64,000 nucleotides of DNA from Anaerocolumna sp. AGMB13025 (GTDB lineage: Bacteria; Bacillota; Clostridia; Lachnospirales; Lachnospiraceae), in NCBI RefSeq assembly GCF_029689925.1, contig NZ_CP121445.1:799001-863000 (forward strand), given 5' to 3'. Every line of letters starts with the position of its first letter. Within the stretch, counting starts at the first letter, position 1. Of this stretch, positions 35,227-43,916 are shown in pieces. The notes below the pieces were generated by a model. That model ran no database searches. It had not been told where the DNA came from and worked only from the letters and a program-made list of their open reading frames with translations. A program made the translations under genes and the position numbers.

Positions 35227-36660
35227 TTGAGAATTCGTTCAAATAGTCTACATGGAACATTAATTCGTAATTATATTATTTTTATCGTATCATTAGTTAT
35301 TACTCTGGTCTTAGGGGTTATTCTCATCTCATTGTTGAGTATGTCTCTTTTTGGAAAGGGACAGATACCTTCCGTCATCTCCGCTAGCAGGATTGTGCGT
35401 CCGGATTATAAAAATATTGATTCAGAATTTATCAAAGATTTAAAAGGTTGGGTTGAAATCATACATGGAAGAGATGTCGTTTATGTCATTGGAACGAAAG
35501 AAGATGATAAATTCAATTATTCACAGAAGGAACTACATAATATGGCTACTCCGGGATATCATCTGAATGGTTACAGTTATTCTATAACTAGTTTTAAAGG
35601 AGTAGAAGGGAACGATTATTTTTGCATCGTAAAGATTCCTAAAAAATCGCTGGGATCCTTATTTATCTACATGGAAGTAAACGATCCAATTGGCAATTCC
35701 AAAGCTGCAATACTGTTTTTTGTTGTTGCCTGTATTCTAGTGATTTCCTTGTTAATTATAATTAACATCATACTATACAGCCGGTTAACCTACCGTAAAA
35801 TTATAAAATCCTTGATAATGATTACGGAAGGAATTCAGAAAATGACGGAGGATAACTCAAGATTAAAGCTGGATTTTAAAGCAGAACGGGAATTTCTTAT
35901 GATACGAGATGCTTTTAATACAATGCTTGAAAAACTTCAGGATTTAGAAACGGAACAAAAGCTTACAAACGAAAGAAAAAAACAAATGGTAATGAATATA
36001 TCCCATGATTTAAAGACACCAATTACTACCATCTATGGTTTTGCAAAAGCCTTAAATGAAGATATGATAATGGAAGATCGTGATAAAAAGAAATACCTTC
36101 AATATATCCTTGATAAATCAAATAAGGTGAATGGAATGGTAAATGAATTATTTCTTTATTCAAAGCTGGATATGGAAAATTACGAAATAGCGAAAAAAGA
36201 AACGGATATTGCTGAATTTCTGAGAGAAGCCATTGCTTCATGCTTTATTGAGATTGAAAAGCAGGGATTTGATCTGGATTTGAATATACCGGAAAAAGAA
36301 ATTATCTTTCCGATAGCAATGATAGAAATGGATCGTGCCATTACTAATCTATTGAGTAATAGCTTAAAATATAATCCAAAAGGAACCATAATATCCGTAG
36401 AACTGTTAGAAGAGGAAAATTCCATCATAATTAAAATCAGAGATAATGGAATAGGTATGTCAAAAGAACTTCAAGATAATGCATTCCGTGAATTTATAAG
36501 AGGAGATGTTACCAGACCCAGTGATGGGGGGGCAGGCTTGGGGTTAACTATATCGAAGAGAATTATTGAGAAACACAATGGAACTATTAGAGTCAATTCG
36601 GAACTGGGGAAGGGTACGGAGTTTATAATACAATTTTATCGTAATAACCAGTCATTATGA
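35227..36660 (+). CDS. Sensor histidine kinase partnered with the response regulator
   Basis: This 477-residue membrane kinase has two membrane helices (about 12-38 and 158-185) around an extracellular sensor region, then a HAMP-like linker, the HisKA box with phospho-histidine in MNISHDLKTPITTIYG (near residue 262) and HATPase motifs NLLSNSLKYNP (N box), DNGIGM (G1) and GGAGLGLTISK (G2). It starts with TTG 35227, 2 bases after the regulator stop, so the pair is co-translated. The closest style is VanS-like. The signal is unknown. Confidence 0.92.
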   Translation: MRIRSNSLHGTLIRNYIIFIVSLVITLVLGVILISLLSMSLFGKGQIPSVISASRIVRPDYKNIDSEFIKDLKGWVEIIHGRDVVYVIGTKEDDKFNYSQKELHNMATPGYHLNGYSYSITSFKGVEGNDYFCIVKIPKKSLGSLFIYMEVNDPIGNSKAAILFFVVACILVISLLIIINIILYSRLTYRKIIKSLIMITEGIQKMTEDNSRLKLDFKAEREFLMIRDAFNTMLEKLQDLETEQKLTNERKKQMVMNISHDLKTPITTIYGFAKALNEDMIMEDRDKKKYLQYILDKSNKVNGMVNELFLYSKLDMENYEIAKKETDIAEFLREAIASCFIEIEKQGFDLDLNIPEKEIIFPIAMIEMDRAITNLLSNSLKYNPKGTIISVELLEEENSIIIKIRDNGIGMSKELQDNAFREFIRGDVTRPSDGGAGLGLTISKRIIEKHNGTIRVNSELGKGTEFIIQFYRNNQSL

Positions 36661-36832
36661 CAACCTGCACTTGTATATTGGTATCAGTGGTAAGGATACA
36701 GGTGTATTTGCTGCCATAGTCAAAAAGGGAATGGAAGGATGGTTGTGATTGATACTATTTAACCGGAAATAAATTAATGATTTTGCTGTTGGATGATTTC
36801 ACTTAAAATTACAACTTTAACTAAGGAGGATA

Positions 36833-36886
36833 GGTTGAAAAATAAAGTTTTCAACCGCAAGTTTGTGCTTGCGCACCACAAACTTG
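36833..36886 (+). repeat. Intergenic twin-hairpin element upstream of the serine hydrolase gene
   Basis: GGTTGAAAA / TTTTCAACC (36833-36856) and CAAGTTTGTG / CACAAACTTG (36858-36886) are adjacent perfect stems of 9 and 10 bp. They lie within the 5' region of the serine hydrolase mRNA. Related GTTGAAA-type stems occur upstream of other genes (40403, 56346, 62805). Confidence 0.65.
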
Positions 36887-36923
36887 GTATGCACAAAGAG
36901 CGTGCGCAAGAACAGAGGTTAAA

Positions 36924-38852
36924 ATGAAAAAATTACTCATTATAAGAATTTTAATTATAAGTATAGTAATAAATATGTTAGTTTCTAGCACAAATGTATA
37001 TGCTGCCCAAGCTCCACTTGTTCAAACAATGTCATTAGATGGAATGGAAAATACAATTGACAAGTATATGTCTCAATATATAGGTAATACAACAATGGGA
37101 GCAGCTGTAGCAGTTATAAAAGACGGAAAGATGGTATTTTCAAAAGGATATGGATACTCGGATAAAGAAAACAGAAAAAAGGTTAATGCAAATTCAACGG
37201 TATTTGAATTCGCATCGATCAGTAAGCTTTTCACATGGACAGCTGTTATGCAACAGGTGGAAAAAGGTAAAATTGATCTGAATGAAAATATACTTAGTTA
37301 TTTGCCTCAGGAGTTTATAAAAAAGCTAAAACATAAATTATCGTTTGAAAAGCCAATTACAATGCTGGATTTAATGAATCATACTGCAGGTTTTGAGGAG
37401 AGGTACTTTGACGGTGATGTAATTCATCAAGATGAATTGTCTGGAAGTTTAGAAGATGCACTTTTGAAATCAATGCCGAAACAAGTATATAAACCAGGAA
37501 CGGTTGTAGCCTATTCAAATTTTGGTGCTGCGTTGGCTGGATACATTGTGGAATGTGTAACTGGTGAAAAGTTATATGATTATCTGGAAAAAAATATATT
37601 CCAGGTGATTGGAATGACAAGCACTACCGCTAATCCAAGATATGCTGATATAAGCTATATAGTTGATAATAAGGCAAAGGGTTATGATAGTAATTTAAAC
37701 CAAAGTTCGTGGACATATGTGGACGCTTACCCTGATGGCTCTTTAAATGGAACAGTCACTGACCTTGCAAATTTTGCAATTGCTTTTATGAAAGATAAGA
37801 CACCACTTTTTGAAAAACAAGCAATACAGAATGAATTATTTACAACAACTTATCAAGCAAATAAAGATATGACAGGATGTGCCCATGGATTTTGGGAATA
37901 TATGGATGGTGTATTATATTACCAGCATGGAGGTGCTCAAACTGGTTTTACATCGTTGATGTCATTTTCACCTTCAACTAAAACTGGGCTAATTATTTTG
38001 ACTAATAATGCAGGAGAGACAAATGTTACATATGGATTAACTAAAAAGCTATTAGGTAATAATGAACCAAAACAGATTCGTGCAGGAATAAATTTACCAG
38101 ATTCACATGAACTAGATGGTATGGAATTTTCAACTTCACGAAGAAATTATACTGATGTTACAAAATTATTAGGAGTTTTAAGTGGTAATGATAAAGTAAA
38201 AGCAATTGATAATAATACTATTAAGTATAAAGACTTAACCTTTGTACAAACGGAACCTTATTTATATGAACTTAAGGATGAACATGTATCAGACGTAGTC
38301 AAAATGGTAGGTAATAAAATATTTTTTGTAAAAGATAAAGACAACAATATTTCAAAAATAAATGAAGGTGGTGTAGTAGCGAAAGAATACTTAAGAATGA
38401 AACCTCCGTATACTAATTTGTTCTTAATAGTTGAAGGAATTCTATATTTAGTTATCGTTTTAGCATTTTTATTGTATCCTTTGTTTCTTATCATTAGTAC
38501 TGTATTAAATAGAAAAAAGAAAATATTATATAGCAAAGAAGAGAAAAAACAAAGGGTAATATCAATATTGTTGAATCTGATCGGTTTTGCAATTACATTA
38601 AATCAAATTTTATTAATGAGTTATCTATTAGGAATAAATACGTCACCATCAATAGTAATTACTAATTTTTTTATTTACCTAAATATTATTTTGTTATCAA
38701 TTTCTTTCATCCTGTTAATTTTTAGGTTTATTTCAACTATAAGAAATAAACAAATAAAGACCATAAAATTAAACGATATACTTTCAACGCTAGGTATAAT
38801 AATAATGACTATATTAATGATTGCATGGAATTTTACAACCCCAATTGCATAA
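36924..38852 (+). CDS. Membrane-anchored serine hydrolase, beta-lactamase class C / PBP-like
   Basis: This 642-residue protein has an N-terminal signal or anchor helix (LLIIRILIISIVINMLV), then a beta-lactamase-like domain with the SxxK motif S98-I-S-K101 (FEFASISKLF), the YxN motif near residue 193 (VAYSNFGAAL) and a third motif HGGAQTGF near 333. The C-terminal 150 residues hold four membrane helices, so the catalytic domain is displayed outside. Such proteins act as D-amino-acid peptidases or esterases; beta-lactam resistance is not implied. It is near the two-component system but separated by 260 bp with hairpins. Confidence 0.85.
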   Translation: MKKLLIIRILIISIVINMLVSSTNVYAAQAPLVQTMSLDGMENTIDKYMSQYIGNTTMGAAVAVIKDGKMVFSKGYGYSDKENRKKVNANSTVFEFASISKLFTWTAVMQQVEKGKIDLNENILSYLPQEFIKKLKHKLSFEKPITMLDLMNHTAGFEERYFDGDVIHQDELSGSLEDALLKSMPKQVYKPGTVVAYSNFGAALAGYIVECVTGEKLYDYLEKNIFQVIGMTSTTANPRYADISYIVDNKAKGYDSNLNQSSWTYVDAYPDGSLNGTVTDLANFAIAFMKDKTPLFEKQAIQNELFTTTYQANKDMTGCAHGFWEYMDGVLYYQHGGAQTGFTSLMSFSPSTKTGLIILTNNAGETNVTYGLTKKLLGNNEPKQIRAGINLPDSHELDGMEFSTSRRNYTDVTKLLGVLSGNDKVKAIDNNTIKYKDLTFVQTEPYLYELKDEHVSDVVKMVGNKIFFVKDKDNNISKINEGGVVAKEYLRMKPPYTNLFLIVEGILYLVIVLAFLLYPLFLIISTVLNRKKKILYSKEEKKQRVISILLNLIGFAITLNQILLMSYLLGINTSPSIVITNFFIYLNIILLSISFILLIFRFISTIRNKQIKTIKLNDILSTLGIIIMTILMIAWNFTTPIA

Positions 38853-39259
38853 TTTTTATTGTAAAACACGTATTCTCTTTCTATAAATGGAAAGGTAAGT
38901 TACTTTTGCTTATCCTTCATTGTTTCCTTCTTTACCTTTATAGTACTGGCTTTGTATATCAAACATTTCTTTCTATTTTCTGTTAAGACATTACTTGTCT
39001 AATAATATTTGTATATATTTGAATATATGTATATATTTGTATATTTAGCTCCATTGATAAGGAGTAGCATTCACTGTATACATTTGGGAATGATACAAAA
39101 TAATTTATACATGAACTAAAAAGTAAGTATTGACACATTATAAAAAATTGCATACAATTAAATTGTAAAAAATAATAATATAACAAAACAATGAAAGTTA
39201 AACTGATTTTAGTATTGTATGAGTGAGTTTTGCAATAATTCTTAAAAAGATATACACTG
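38853..39259. other. Gene-free AT-rich stretch
   Basis: No protein frame is supported here. It contains a run of alternating TTTGTATATA/TTTGAATATA words at 39008-39048 and nothing else that stands out until the duplicated regulator tail at 39260. Confidence 0.6.
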
Positions 39260-39318
39260 CGAGTAAAGTCTGAAAAAATAGCCAAAGATATTGAAAAATT
39301 AGTATCCCAAAATAAGTA
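39260..39318 (+). pseudogene. 3' tail of a lost regulator gene upstream of the ABC permease
   Basis: The bases encode VKSEKIAKDIEKLVSQNK and stop at 39318, just before the permease ribosome site. The same tail occurs at 32458. Only the last 20 or so codons remain in both places, which suggests an ancestral operon of regulator, permease and ATPase whose first gene was lost. Confidence 0.6.
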
Positions 39319-39333
39319 AGAAGGAGAAAGCCT

Positions 39334-40404
39334 ATGTTTTTAGCATTGAAAGAATTAAAGTATACGAAAACGAAATTTGCACTAATCATTACGGTCATTT
39401 TTCTTATTAGTTATTTAGTATATTTTTTAACGTCGTTAGCCACCGGTCTTGCTACCTCATATACCAATGCCATTGAAAAATGGAATTCCGATCAGATTAT
39501 TTTAACCGTTGATGCCAACGATAATATGATGATGTCCTATATGGACCAAGAGGATTTTGATTCGGTCAAAACAACCGGTTCAAAAGCAAAATTGGGTTTG
39601 TTTCCAGCCGTAATTAATAATCCATCTTCAGAAAATAATCCGGATTCAAGAATTAATGTGTATTTTTGGGGTATTGAAAATGATAGTTTTATTAAACCCC
39701 CTGAACTTAACGATCTTACTTTAACCGGTAATCAAGTTATTGTAGATGAAGAGCTTAAAAAAGAAGGTTATGAAATCGGAGATTTATTTGGTGTCACGGG
39801 AAGCACAGAGCAGTTTGAAATAATTGGATTCTCTAAAAAGAGTACATATCAAACAGCACCTGTCATTTATATGAACTTAGATACCTGGCAAACGTATCGT
39901 TATGGAGCAAATAATAAGCAAGACCAATTTAGTGGTATTGTAGTCAGGGGTCAAACAGATAAATTATCAAGTGATTTAATTAGCTATACAACAGATGACT
40001 ATATTGCTACCTTACCAGGCTATACGGCTCAAGTACTAACTTTTTCTGTCATGATTATTTTCCTGATTATTATTACAGCCTTTGTATTAGGAATATTTAT
40101 ATATGTATTAACCATCCAAAAAACCAGTATGTTTGGTGTCATGAAAGCACAAGGTATTTCAAATGGATATATTGGTGGCTCAGTTATTATACAAACATTT
40201 TTACTGGTGGCATTTGGAATTATCTTAGGTTTAGGGTTAACGTTAGTAACAGGAGCATTATTAGCGGATGTGATTCCCTTTGCTGTAAATGTTGTGTTTT
40301 ATTTCGTAATAACAGCGGCTTTTTTTATATTTGCGTTTTTGGGAGGACTGTTCTCAGTGAGTGCAGTGTTAAAAATAGATCCATTAAAGGCGATAGGGAA
40401 TTAA
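39334..40404 (+). CDS. ABC transporter permease, FtsX/MacB-like (HrtB-type)
   Basis: This 356-residue protein has one N-terminal helix (FALIITVIFLISYLVYFL), a large extracellular MacB-like domain (about 40-225), and three C-terminal helices with the FtsX signature region (TSMFGVMKAQGISNGYIGG... LKIDPLKAIGN). This layout matches HrtB-type heme or small-molecule exporters; the substrate is not proven. AGAAGGAG stands before ATG 39334. The ATPase partner follows after 101 bp. Confidence 0.85.
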   Translation: MFLALKELKYTKTKFALIITVIFLISYLVYFLTSLATGLATSYTNAIEKWNSDQIILTVDANDNMMMSYMDQEDFDSVKTTGSKAKLGLFPAVINNPSSENNPDSRINVYFWGIENDSFIKPPELNDLTLTGNQVIVDEELKKEGYEIGDLFGVTGSTEQFEIIGFSKKSTYQTAPVIYMNLDTWQTYRYGANNKQDQFSGIVVRGQTDKLSSDLISYTTDDYIATLPGYTAQVLTFSVMIIFLIIITAFVLGIFIYVLTIQKTSMFGVMKAQGISNGYIGGSVIIQTFLLVAFGIILGLGLTLVTGALLADVIPFAVNVVFYFVITAAFFIFAFLGGLFSVSAVLKIDPLKAIGN

Positions 40405-40480
40405 GTTAAAAAAACAAGAACAGCTTGCTAAAGCACACGAAAGGGAGTTAAGTTGAAAAAACAAGAGCAGTTTTTTCAAC
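40403..40480 (+). repeat. Recurrent intergenic module, one full and one partial copy
   Basis: AAGTTAAAAAAACAAGAA / CAGCTTGCTAAAGCACACG leads to AAGGGAGTTAAG, after which the module begins again as AAGTTGAAAAAACAAGAG. The second part forms GTTGAAAAAA / TTTTTTCAAC. A closely similar module lies before the gene at 56400. Confidence 0.65.
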
Positions 40481-40505
40481 ATACTGATTTAGATGGGAGG
40501 TTAAT

Positions 40506-41183
40506 ATGAAACAATTAATAGAAATGATTGGTGTGACAAAAGATTTTTTACAAGGTGATAATGTTATTAATGCCCTTAAGGAAACAAGTTTTAGTGCTTC
40601 AGAAGGAGAACTAATTGGAATTGTAGGGCCCTCTGGTTCTGGAAAATCTACTTTTTTGACTATCTTAGGCGGACTGCAAAAGCCAACCACAGGAAATGTC
40701 TTATTAAATGGCAAACCTTTTAGTGAATTAGATATCAAGGAAAAATCAAAACTTCGTTTAGAAAATATTGGCTTTATCTTGCAGGCATCTAATTTAATTC
40801 CTTTTTTAACAATACAGGAGCAAATGGTTTTATATAATAAAATTACGAAAACAAAAGTAAACCTACCCTGGATAAATGAACTATTTTTAAAGCTTGGTGT
40901 AGAAAAACTAAAAGATAAATACCCCAATGAATTATCGGGAGGAGAAAGACAACGGGCAGCCATTGCCAAAGCCTTATATCATCAGCCGTCGGTAATCTTT
41001 GCAGATGAACCAACGGCAAGCTTAGATACCAGTAGGGCCTTTGAAGTCGTTAAGTTATTAGCAAAAGAGACCAAGGAACAACAGAAGGCAACGATTATGG
41101 TTACCCATGATGAAAGAATGTTGGAGTTTTGTGATAAGGTATTCGTAATTGTTGATGGAGTGTTAAGTCAAAGAACCGATTGA
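40506..41183 (+). CDS. ABC transporter ATP-binding protein (HrtA/LolD-type)
   Basis: This is a 225-residue ATPase with Walker A GPSGSGKSTF near residue 41, the Q-loop FILQASNL, signature LSGGERQRAAIAKAL near 142, Walker B VIFADEPTASLD, and the H-loop VTHDERM. Length and motifs match the MacB/LolD/HrtA group that energises FtsX-like permeases. GGGAGG stands 7 bases before ATG 40506. It pairs with the permease at 39334. Confidence 0.93.
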   Translation: MKQLIEMIGVTKDFLQGDNVINALKETSFSASEGELIGIVGPSGSGKSTFLTILGGLQKPTTGNVLLNGKPFSELDIKEKSKLRLENIGFILQASNLIPFLTIQEQMVLYNKITKTKVNLPWINELFLKLGVEKLKDKYPNELSGGERQRAAIAKALYHQPSVIFADEPTASLDTSRAFEVVKLLAKETKEQQKATIMVTHDERMLEFCDKVFVIVDGVLSQRTD

Positions 41184-41441
41184 GGAAGGATTGCTGGCGG
41201 ACCAACTCACCTATGCAGCATTTGCAAAGTATTAAGGTTTTCTTCTAAAACCATGGTATATACACCAACCGATAAAGGAATAGATTATCGACTTACAAAA
41301 ATGCATCTCGTTTTACAACTGACCAATTCAAAATAGTAACATAAAATATTGTATAATAACAAAAAAGATGTTACTATATAAAACTATTACGAGAAATCTA
41401 TATATAGAGAACTAAAAAACCTCAAATAGAAGGGTGGTATA
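41184..41441. other. Gap with a short duplicated word
   Basis: I see no gene. The words TGCATCTCG and AACTGACC near 41302-41325 recur near 42012-42032, on the far side of the small ORF and the MazG remnant, which may mark an old duplication. Confidence 0.4.
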
Positions 41442-41516
41442 ATAGATATCATAGAGTTAAAGAATTGGGCACTTGAACACAAAATTGAAGAGCAAACAAT
41501 AAACTCATTTTACGAA

Positions 41517-41762
41517 ATGTTGGATAATTATAAAGCTGATGATCCGGAAGAGTTTAATGATGTATTCAAAAATATAAGAATTAACGATCTATCTTTACAA
41601 GTGCATACAATATCATTGAATTTAGGTAATTGGCCAGAATGCAGCTATAATACGGTTTCAGCATCAATGTGGATACACCACAAAGAAAAGCAAATTGCAA
41701 GTTATAAAGCTACTTATTCATTAGATGGGGAACCAGAGGATGATTTTTTTGATTTATTATAA
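41517..41762 (+). CDS. Small hypothetical protein
   Basis: This acidic protein of at least 81 residues (beginning LDNYKADDPEEFNDVFK, ending GEPEDDFFDLL) has no motif that I know. The open frame continues upstream to 41430 and reads DIIELKNWALEHKIEEQ, which looks like real protein. The likely ribosome site AAGGGTGG (41430-41437) is followed only by ATA codons, so either a rare ATA start at 41442 or the ATG at 41517 is used. It could be an immunity-type or other accessory protein. Confidence 0.5.
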   Translation: MLDNYKADDPEEFNDVFKNIRINDLSLQVHTISLNLGNWPECSYNTVSASMWIHHKEKQIASYKATYSLDGEPEDDFFDLL

Positions 41763-41785
41763 GAGGATTATCTTAGGATAAGGGA

Positions 41786-41989
41786 GTGAGATTATGTATA
41801 TCCATTTCTTTAGAAGCTGTTGAATCATTGGAAGTATTCCAATGGAGCGGGGAAGAAGTAAAATGTACGGAGATTATTGATAAGATTAAGGTAGAAATTG
41901 CCGATGTGGTAAATTATTGTGTACTTATGTCGGATGCCTGTAGACTGAATCTTGATAAATTATACTGGATAAATCAAATGAATAATTAG
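41786..41989 (+). pseudogene. Truncated MazG-like nucleotide pyrophosphohydrolase paralogue
   Basis: The stretch from SISLEAVESLEVFQWSGEEV to LMSDACRLNLDK matches the intact protein at 45684 residue by residue with a few changes. The first 28 or so residues are missing and the end is frameshifted (WINQMNN) shortly before the GEKYPV-like region. It probably makes no active enzyme. It is evidence of a local duplication about 4 kb apart. Confidence 0.75.
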
Positions 41990-42118
41990 AAATATCCTGT
42001 AAAAGGCACATTGCATCTCGATTAAAACTGACCTGGTCGAAAATATAATCAACCGAATACTATTATTTAGTGAACCGCCATACAGGAAACAAATTTCCAT
42101 ATGGCGGTAAACTAGTCT

Positions 42119-42409
42119 TTATTTGCCGAACATATCGGAGTGCGTTCCTGTGCGAGTTAAGGTGAGTACCAACACATCATCATCCACCCGGTAAACCAGC
42201 AGCCAATCTGGCTGTATGTGACATTCCCGATGTCCGACCCAATCGCCGGAAAGCGCGTGATCCTTATTTTTCTCCGGGAGTGCTTCACTCATAGCCAGCT
42301 GAGTGATTACATCCTCCAGCAGCGATATATTCAAGCCGCGTTTCATAGCCAGCTTGTAATCTTTCTTAAATTGTGTGGTGAGCTTTACGGTCAGCTTGGT
42401 TTCTCTCAT
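42119..42409 (-). CDS. YafQ-family (RelE superfamily) toxin of a type II toxin-antitoxin system
   Basis: This 96-residue toxin is predicted to be a ribosome-dependent mRNA endonuclease. YafQ features are visible: TTQFKKDYKLAMKRGLN at the start, LSGDWVGHRECHIQPDWLLV in the middle with the catalytic histidines, and the end LTRTGTHSDMFGK. Its start overlaps the antitoxin stop by 4 bases. The pair is higher in GC than its surroundings, a sign of transfer. Confidence 0.92.
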   Translation of the reverse strand: MRETKLTVKLTTQFKKDYKLAMKRGLNISLLEDVITQLAMSEALPEKNKDHALSGDWVGHRECHIQPDWLLVYRVDDDVLVLTLTRTGTHSDMFGK

Positions 42410-42684
42410 TTCTTCAGATCTGCGAACAGTTCATCCAAATCAGTGTAGCCTTTGACCGATGGGTCTTTCGCATTCCTTTCCGCTTCCAGTATAGCAGCAA
42501 TGGTTTCCTTGTTAGGACGATCTGCTTTGATCTCAAAGGGAATACCACCTTCACGTAGCGACTGTCGAACAAAAATGTTGAATGCTGTAGTCAGATTCAT
42601 GCCTAACTCATTGAACAGTTCATCCGCTTGTGCTTTCAGTTCGGAATCCATACGGATGCTGATGTTTGTTGTAGTTCCAGCCAT
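42406..42684 (-). CDS. RelB/DinJ-family antitoxin
   Basis: This 92-residue antitoxin has a ribbon-helix-helix N-terminus (NISIRMDSELKAQADELFNE, then TTAFNIFVRQSLREGGIPF) and an acidic toxin-binding tail (TDLDELFADLKK). It neutralises the YafQ toxin and represses the operon. GGAAGGGAG lies upstream of ATG 42684 on the minus strand. Confidence 0.93.
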   Translation of the reverse strand: MAGTTTNISIRMDSELKAQADELFNELGMNLTTAFNIFVRQSLREGGIPFEIKADRPNKETIAAILEAERNAKDPSVKGYTDLDELFADLKK

Positions 42685-42715
42685 ACAATCAACTCCCTTC
42701 CTTGCTGGTACTTAC

Positions 42716-42751
42716 ATTATATGCTGATTGCACGAAAAATACAATGCATTG
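42716..42751 (-). promoter_or_regulatory. Promoter and palindrome of the DinJ-YafQ operon
   Basis: On the minus strand TTGTAT (42744-42739) and TATAAT (42721-42716) are 17 bp apart. The perfect palindrome CAATGCATTG (42742-42751) overlaps the -35 and is a likely antitoxin-binding site. Confidence 0.75.
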
Positions 42752-42806
42752 CACAAAATAATTATTAATCTTGTAAATTAAAGACACAACTTCATTGCAG
42801 ATTTTA

Positions 42807-43262
42807 TTATAATTTATATTGCATAAAATTCCCATTTTTTTCGAATCCATAATTATTATATAAAAGAACTCCCATATCGGATGCGGAAATATGTACAGCA
42901 CCGCAGCCATATATTTTTGCTTCATTCATTACATGATCCAGCAGTTGTTTAGCGATTCCTTTTCTTCTGTACGGCTCTAAAGTGTACATACTTGATAATA
43001 AGCCGATTTTGCCGGAAGGATTACTGTAATAGGGTGGTTTTTCCACAAAAGATATACCGCTTGTGGAAATAATTTCATCACCACATAAAGCAATCCAAGA
43101 CACAAAAGTGCCATCGGCAATATGTTTATCATAGTAAGCATATAAAGAAGGTGCTAAATCGAATATTGGCTCAGCTCCTTCTTCCTGTAATTGACACATT
43201 CTTAATCTTATAAATTCTGAAATATCTTGCCAATTTAATTTTCTATAACTAATTGTATTCAT
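42807..43262 (-). CDS. GNAT-family N-acetyltransferase
   Basis: This 151-residue enzyme has the GNAT acetyl-CoA loop YRRKGIAKQLLDHV near residue 108, preceded by LLSSMYTLEP and followed by HISASDMGVLLYNNYGF, the usual C-terminal strand and helix. The start was placed at the ATG before NTISYRKL because GAGAGGG lies 9-10 bases upstream. The substrate is unknown and it stands alone. Confidence 0.87.
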   Translation of the reverse strand: MNTISYRKLNWQDISEFIRLRMCQLQEEGAEPIFDLAPSLYAYYDKHIADGTFVSWIALCGDEIISTSGISFVEKPPYYSNPSGKIGLLSSMYTLEPYRRKGIAKQLLDHVMNEAKIYGCGAVHISASDMGVLLYNNYGFEKNGNFMQYKL

Positions 43263-43289
43263 ATCAAAATACCCTCTCATTATAAGCAT

Positions 43290-43718
43290 AATGTAATATG
43301 GCTACGTCACGAAAACCTGCAGATAGTCCTTTTTAATATTTTATTATATCATACAAATTTATAGAATAGAATAGGATATCCTCTAAACGTTACCAGTTAC
43401 AGCATGACTGTGCATTATCTATAGAAACCCATTCCAATGTGTTTGAGTTCTATGAGAATATATAAATATGATAACAGCAGTAGCTTAGTATATATGTAAA
43501 CCTGTATTAGTGGAGAGACCGGAGCACCTATTGCCAATCGATTTCAAATTTCTAGTGAAATTCATCAATGAACATGAGTATCTTAGAGAACATAGTTTGC
43601 TAAAAGGAGGAACAGATAATATTATGAGATTAGCGTAATAACTGTGAAAATTTGTTGAAAATGTTCGTATATAAGAATATACTAAAATGGTAGAAGTTGT
43701 AGATTTTAAGGAAAAAAT
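43290..43718. other. Gap with a possible decayed coding segment
   Basis: No intact gene is seen. The plus-strand words FLVKFINEHEYLREHSLLKG (near 43540-43600) read like protein and are preceded and followed by stops, so a decayed gene is possible. The minus-strand open frame in the same place looks accidental. Confidence 0.3.
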
Positions 43719-43847
43719 ATGGAATATGAAAACTACAGCAGAAGTAACAGTATAATGCAATATTTCACAGAGAAGATAGACATTTATTGTAAAGAAGAAA
43801 GATTTAAAGCAGCAATCATCCAACCATCAAAGGAAAGCATTGCTTAA
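43719..43847 (+). CDS. Short hypothetical ORF, possibly a remnant
   Basis: This 42-residue frame (beginning EYENYSRSNSIMQYFTEKID) has only AAGGAAAAA upstream as a weak site. It lies 70 bp before the GIY-YIG protein gene. No family was recognised. It may be the end of the decayed gene upstream. Confidence 0.25.
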   Translation: MEYENYSRSNSIMQYFTEKIDIYCKEERFKAAIIQPSKESIA

Positions 43848-43916
43848 CCAGTGGACATAGAAAAACCAGGGAACGCGCCCCGAGCAAAAAAACAAAATTA
43901 ACAAAGGATAATATAT

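Noticed and set aside
36924-38852. Serine hydrolase as a true beta-lactamase resistance gene
   Set aside because: SxxK and YxN motifs are shared by many peptidases and esterases, and four C-terminal membrane helices argue for another role.
40448-40969. Minus-strand 173-codon frame
   Set aside because: It is antisense to the ABC ATPase Walker A and Q-loop region, which is certain.
43485-43823. Minus-strand 112-codon frame
   Set aside because: It has no ribosome site, and the plus strand carries protein-like fragments in the same place.
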